A stretch of 64,000 nt of DNA, from positions 1 to 64,000 of the forward strand of contig NZ_AUXS01000016.1 in assembly GCF_001625565.1 (NCBI RefSeq), given 5' to 3'. The notes beneath the pieces are model-generated. The model did no database searches, was not told where the DNA came from, and was given only the letters and a program-made list of their open reading frames with translations. Position numbers and translations under genes: made by a program. The number at the start of each line of letters is the position of its first letter. Positions within the stretch are counted from its first letter, which is position 1. Of the stretch, positions 61,003 to 64,000 are shown piece after piece. The stretch is from Pseudoalteromonas luteoviolacea NCIMB 1944 (GTDB lineage: Bacteria > Pseudomonadota > Gammaproteobacteria > Enterobacterales > Alteromonadaceae).

Positions 61003-62301
61003 TTAGCAACCAAGTGGCAATACAACCTCAACCATTAACCCTCCCTCAGCTCTGTTGCTGATGCTGATATGACCATTGTGAGCGTCTATAATCTCTCGGC
61101 ACAGAGCGAGCCCTAACCCTGAACCGCTTGCCTTGGTTGAATAAAATGGTACCAGTGCATTGGTGAGTACAGCTTCTGTCATACCCGGCCCACTATCAGA
61201 CACACGGAATTTCACGCCCTTTGGAATGGCGACAATATCCAGCTCGATTGAACCCGGCTGCGATCCAGATTCATGGGCGTTTTTTAGTAAGTTAATGAGC
61301 AATTGTTCCAATTGTCCACGATCGGCATGTACGACACTCACTTCACAAGAAACAGTACAAGGCCATTGCATTTGCATTGCGTCTAGTAAAGGGAGCAACT
61401 CAACTTGTTTAATCTGCGGGACTGGTAACTTAGCAAATGTGCCATAGCCTTGAATAAACTCACATAAGTGTTCAATTCGTTCATCAATCGTACTAAATAC
61501 TCTATTTAAACGCGATTCATCTAGCTTATTGGCAATGATTTTACCGCTATGCAACATAGATGAAATAGGCCCCAATGAATTATTCAGTTCATGGCTAATC
61601 ACTCGAATGACCTTTTTCCAAACAGCCACCTCTTGCCTATTTAGCTCTCTGGTTAACTGCTTAAAAACATACAAGCTATGAGGTTGGTTATTCAGTATCA
61701 GTTTACCAACGGCACTATGCCATATCTGCTCCTCACTGTGCGGTGACTTCACACTCACCAAACCATCGGTGAGCTGCGTGATAGCATGCATTATTTCTTT
61801 GGGGGCACCATGTGCTAAATCTGCCACCTTACTACCTTCTAGAGGGGACGAGCTACCCAGTAAACGCTGAGCACTTGGATTTGCAAATACCACAATCTCT
61901 TGATCATTTACCAGCAACAATGCTTGTGGTGCACTTTGCAACATCTTGTCGAGCATCATTTCCCGTTGATAAAGCCACTGTTTTTCTGTTCTAAGTTGTT
62001 GTGCCGTTTCATTGTATAGCCGGCATAAATCACCAAAGTCATCGTTTGATTGGTAGGCAAGTTGGTTTGAAAAGTCACCATCTTTGAAATTAAGCAACCC
62101 AATTTGAAGTGCATCAAGGGATTGTAAAAAAGGCTTTAGCAATTGTTTTAAGACCACACAAGCCAATATCCAAGCGCCTAGGGTGGTACAAAGCCATACC
62201 GGCCAAGACACCATAAACGCCACAGGCAAACAGGCAACTGCCATACTAATGCCTATGGTCAATCCTGCTCTATGGATCAGTTTACGGTGGGTTTGCTCCA
62301 T
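61003..62301 (-). CDS. NtrY-like sensor histidine kinase
   Basis: A 432-aa inner-membrane kinase with two N-terminal helices (residues ~10-50), a HAMP-like linker, a PAS domain (~115-215; MLQSAPQALLLVNDQEIVVFANPSAQRLLG) and a kinase core with VISHELNNSLGPISSM (H~235) and an ATPase domain ending GSGLGLALCREIIDAH. There is almost no periplasmic loop between helices, so it senses within the membrane or cytoplasm. Its start overlaps the response-regulator stop by one base, forming a two-component operon. Confidence 0.93.
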   Translation of the reverse strand: MEQTHRKLIHRAGLTIGISMAVACLPVAFMVSWPVWLCTTLGAWILACVVLKQLLKPFLQSLDALQIGLLNFKDGDFSNQLAYQSNDDFGDLCRLYNETAQQLRTEKQWLYQREMMLDKMLQSAPQALLLVNDQEIVVFANPSAQRLLGSSSPLEGSKVADLAHGAPKEIMHAITQLTDGLVSVKSPHSEEQIWHSAVGKLILNNQPHSLYVFKQLTRELNRQEVAVWKKVIRVISHELNNSLGPISSMLHSGKIIANKLDESRLNRVFSTIDERIEHLCEFIQGYGTFAKLPVPQIKQVELLPLLDAMQMQWPCTVSCEVSVVHADRGQLEQLLINLLKNAHESGSQPGSIELDIVAIPKGVKFRVSDSGPGMTEAVLTNALVPFYSTKASGSGLGLALCREIIDAHNGHISISNRAEGGLMVEVVLPLGC

Positions 62302-63635
62302 TAATATTCAATCCCATATTTTTGCAAGCGTCGGTACAAGGCTTGGCGACTCATGCCAAATTGCCTCGCAACTTTGGCTATAACACCTTCACATTGCCGC
62401 ATGGCTTGCTGAAGCTCTTGCTTCGACGGCTCATGGCCTTGCACCGGTGGCGTTGATTTTGCAATAGTTGATGTTAGCCCAAAATCAGCAGTATCCAGTT
62501 CACCTGTTGGCTTGAGCACCCCAGCTCTTTTACACGCATTTTCAAGCTCTCTAACATTGCCAGGCCAGGTATGAGCACGTAGTGACTTTTCTGCACTAAA
62601 GGTCAACTCTCGAGTCGGCAAAAAGTGGTGCACCAATGGTAAGATATCATCGACTCTTTGATTTAGGTTGGGTAGTTTTATCTCAATAACATTCAGTCGA
62701 TAGTATAAATCTTCTCTAAAGCGACCAGCGGCAATGTCATTTAAAAGATCTGCATTGGTGGCTGAAATCACCCTGACATTCACTTTGCGAGTTTCAACAG
62801 AACCAAGTCGTTCGAATTCTCCGGTTTGCAATACACGCAGCAGCTTCATTTGACCAGACAATGGTAAATTACCTATTTCATCCAAAAAGAGTGTGCCACC
62901 ATCAGCGGCTTCAAACCGGCCAATTCGCTGTTTATTCGCACCGGTATACGCCCCAGCTTCCGCGCCAAACAGCTCTGCTTCAATTAAATTGTCAGGTAGT
63001 GCACCTGCATTAACTTTAATAAACGGTTTATTCGCGAGCCTAGAGTTGGCTTGGATAATCTCTGCTACTTTTTCTTTCCCGCTGCCATTTGCCCCCGTCA
63101 CAAGCACTGCCACATCAGATTTGGCAACTTGCACAGCCATTTCAACAGCGCGCTGCATAGCCACACTTTTATATATCAGGCCACAAAGCTGAACGCCCTC
63201 ATTGAACTGTACCCTTTCTTGCTCTTGCCGTTGCAATTGTTGGCTGTCTTCACTGGCCTTGCCAAGCGCAATCAAATTCGCCACGCTGACAAGTAACTTT
63301 TCGTCATCCCAAGGTTTGGCCAAATAATCTGCGGCCCCTGCTTTGACAAGAGAAATTGCCATTTCCAATTCAGTCCATGCGGTTAGCAAGATTATGGGCA
63401 AGCAAGGGTTAATCGATCGCAGGTTAAAAAACAGCGCCTTGCCCTCTTCACCTGAGGTTGTATCAGCAGAAAAGTTCATATCCTGAATAACCAAGTCAAT
63501 ACGTTGATAGCGCACAACTTGTTCGGCCTCAAAAGGAGTTGAAGCCTCGACAACTTGGTAATCATGTAGCTCAAATAGAAGAGATAACGACTGCAAAACA
63601 GCGGGGTTATCGTCAATAATCAGTATTTTATCCAT
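62301..63635 (-). CDS. NtrC-family sigma54 response regulator
   Basis: A 444-aa response regulator: receiver with D9 and phospho-acceptor D52 (LVIQDMNF), AAA+ domain with Walker A TGANGSGKE and sigma54 loop GAYTGA (GAFTGA with Phe to Tyr), and a Fis-type HTH at the end (VIAKVARQFGMSRQALYRRLQKYG). It activates sigma54 promoters on phosphorylation by the coupled kinase. The gene order permease-regulator-kinase suggests it controls the efflux/ABC genes upstream. Confidence 0.94.
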   Translation of the reverse strand: MDKILIIDDNPAVLQSLSLLFELHDYQVVEASTPFEAEQVVRYQRIDLVIQDMNFSADTTSGEEGKALFFNLRSINPCLPIILLTAWTELEMAISLVKAGAADYLAKPWDDEKLLVSVANLIALGKASEDSQQLQRQEQERVQFNEGVQLCGLIYKSVAMQRAVEMAVQVAKSDVAVLVTGANGSGKEKVAEIIQANSRLANKPFIKVNAGALPDNLIEAELFGAEAGAYTGANKQRIGRFEAADGGTLFLDEIGNLPLSGQMKLLRVLQTGEFERLGSVETRKVNVRVISATNADLLNDIAAGRFREDLYYRLNVIEIKLPNLNQRVDDILPLVHHFLPTRELTFSAEKSLRAHTWPGNVRELENACKRAGVLKPTGELDTADFGLTSTIAKSTPPVQGHEPSKQELQQAMRQCEGVIAKVARQFGMSRQALYRRLQKYGIEY

Positions 63636-63693
63636 GTGCGTTTTATAATTATGTTACACCCTTTCGAGTGTAACATAGTGTTGTTCCTAATTT

Positions 63694-64000
63694 TTAAATA
63701 CTTCGCGTTGCCACACTTGGAGAAATATTTGCGGCACGCCGAGCAGGTGAATAGACGGCAATAAAGCTCATCAATAGCATCATCCCTGCCGTGATTAAGA
63801 TTGCGCTTGTTTCAAGCGGTGGCACGCTATAATGCCCCATCAGCTCTCGCCCTAGTACCAGTGCTCCAACGCCTCCAATCACTACGCCCAAAGCGGTGAC
63901 CATCAAGTTTTCTAACAAAAAGTACTTGAAAATGGCTGATTTTCTCGCCCCCAGCGCACGTCGAGTACCAATCTGTTTTGTTCGCTTACTGATATTAAAA
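63694..64000 (-). CDS. FtsX/MacB-type ABC permease, 5' truncated by window
   Basis: Only the C-terminal ~101 residues are inside the window; the frame stays open to its edge. The conserved FtsX-family segment ISKRTKQIGTRRALGARKSA precedes a membrane helix (LMVTALGVVIGGVGALVLG) and a second one near the end, closed by the P-A-R-R-A-A...P-S-V-A-T-R motif typical of MacB-like permeases. It probably ends an ABC/efflux operon that precedes the two-component pair. The first codons lie outside the window. Confidence 0.92.
   Translation of the reverse strand, partial: FNISKRTKQIGTRRALGARKSAIFKYFLLENLMVTALGVVIGGVGALVLGRELMGHYSVPPLETSAILITAGMMLLMSFIAVYSPARRAANISPSVATRSI

Noticed and set aside
1..64000. 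CRISPR array or phage structural cluster
   Set aside because: No regularly spaced direct repeats and no cas, capsid, tail or terminase genes seen.

Overview
The window reads as chromosome from a marine gammaproteobacterium of the Pseudoalteromonas type. This is an inference from the tmRNA tag (ANDDNYALAA), the moderate-to-low GC, the large regulator/sensor repertoire and the mix of secreted proteins, lipoproteins, lipase/foldase and NO-detoxification genes. No rRNA or tRNA gene was seen; the only structural RNA recognised is tmRNA (ssrA, 5807-6164).

Layout. 1-5.6 kb: a class V aminotransferase whose 3' tail plus a small membrane-protein gene is tandemly duplicated, then a GFA-fold protein, an ADP-ribosylglycohydrolase and two exported/anchored proteins. 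5.7-14.9 kb: ssrA and, behind it, accessory DNA holding an unrecognised 532-aa protein, an IS3-type transposase relic, a VOC enzyme divergent from a LysR regulator, several exported proteins, an Xre regulator and a GNAT. 14.9-20.9 kb: a giant one-piece two-component system (HTCS) divergent from a poly-Gly lipoprotein, with a long inverted repeat between them. 21.3-25.7 kb: an AT-rich island with two Xre-type regulators, four paralogous membrane proteins and a 40-aa peptide with a double-glycine-type leader. This is the best candidate for an undescribed system.

25.7-31.3 kb: a solitary binding protein, a large Xre/ImmA-like regulator divergent from a stand-alone piece of malate synthase G, and a symporter fused to a solute-binding domain. 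31.3-38.5 kb: a small membrane protein, a FAN1-like nuclease fused to a DnaQ-type exonuclease, and a LOV-containing hybrid kinase translationally coupled to a periplasmic binding protein. 38.6-41.2 kb: a self-regulated TetR/hydrolase pair and a two-subunit bacterioferritin whose subunits look complementary (one keeps the heme ligand, the other the ferroxidase centre). 41.4-45.8 kb: a compact nitric-oxide regulon (norR, small membrane protein, nnrS, hmp) with NorR boxes. 45.9-50.6 kb: a small gene pair, lipase plus foldase, YHYH lipoprotein plus EF-hand protein, and a Nudix hydrolase.

50.8-57.5 kb: an orphan prpD, a Fur-box-preceded gene, a serine hydrolase, a low-molecular-weight phosphatase, a CTP-synthase-like amidotransferase, a 2OG-Fe(II) oxygenase and a small lipoprotein. 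57.5-64 kb: an S9 peptidase fused to Sel1 repeats and coupled to a lipoprotein, then an NtrY/NtrC-like two-component pair downstream of an FtsX/MacB-type permease cut by the window edge.

All calls come from reading the sequence by eye. Family names rest on visible motifs, not on searches, and most exact start codons were chosen from Shine-Dalgarno spacing.
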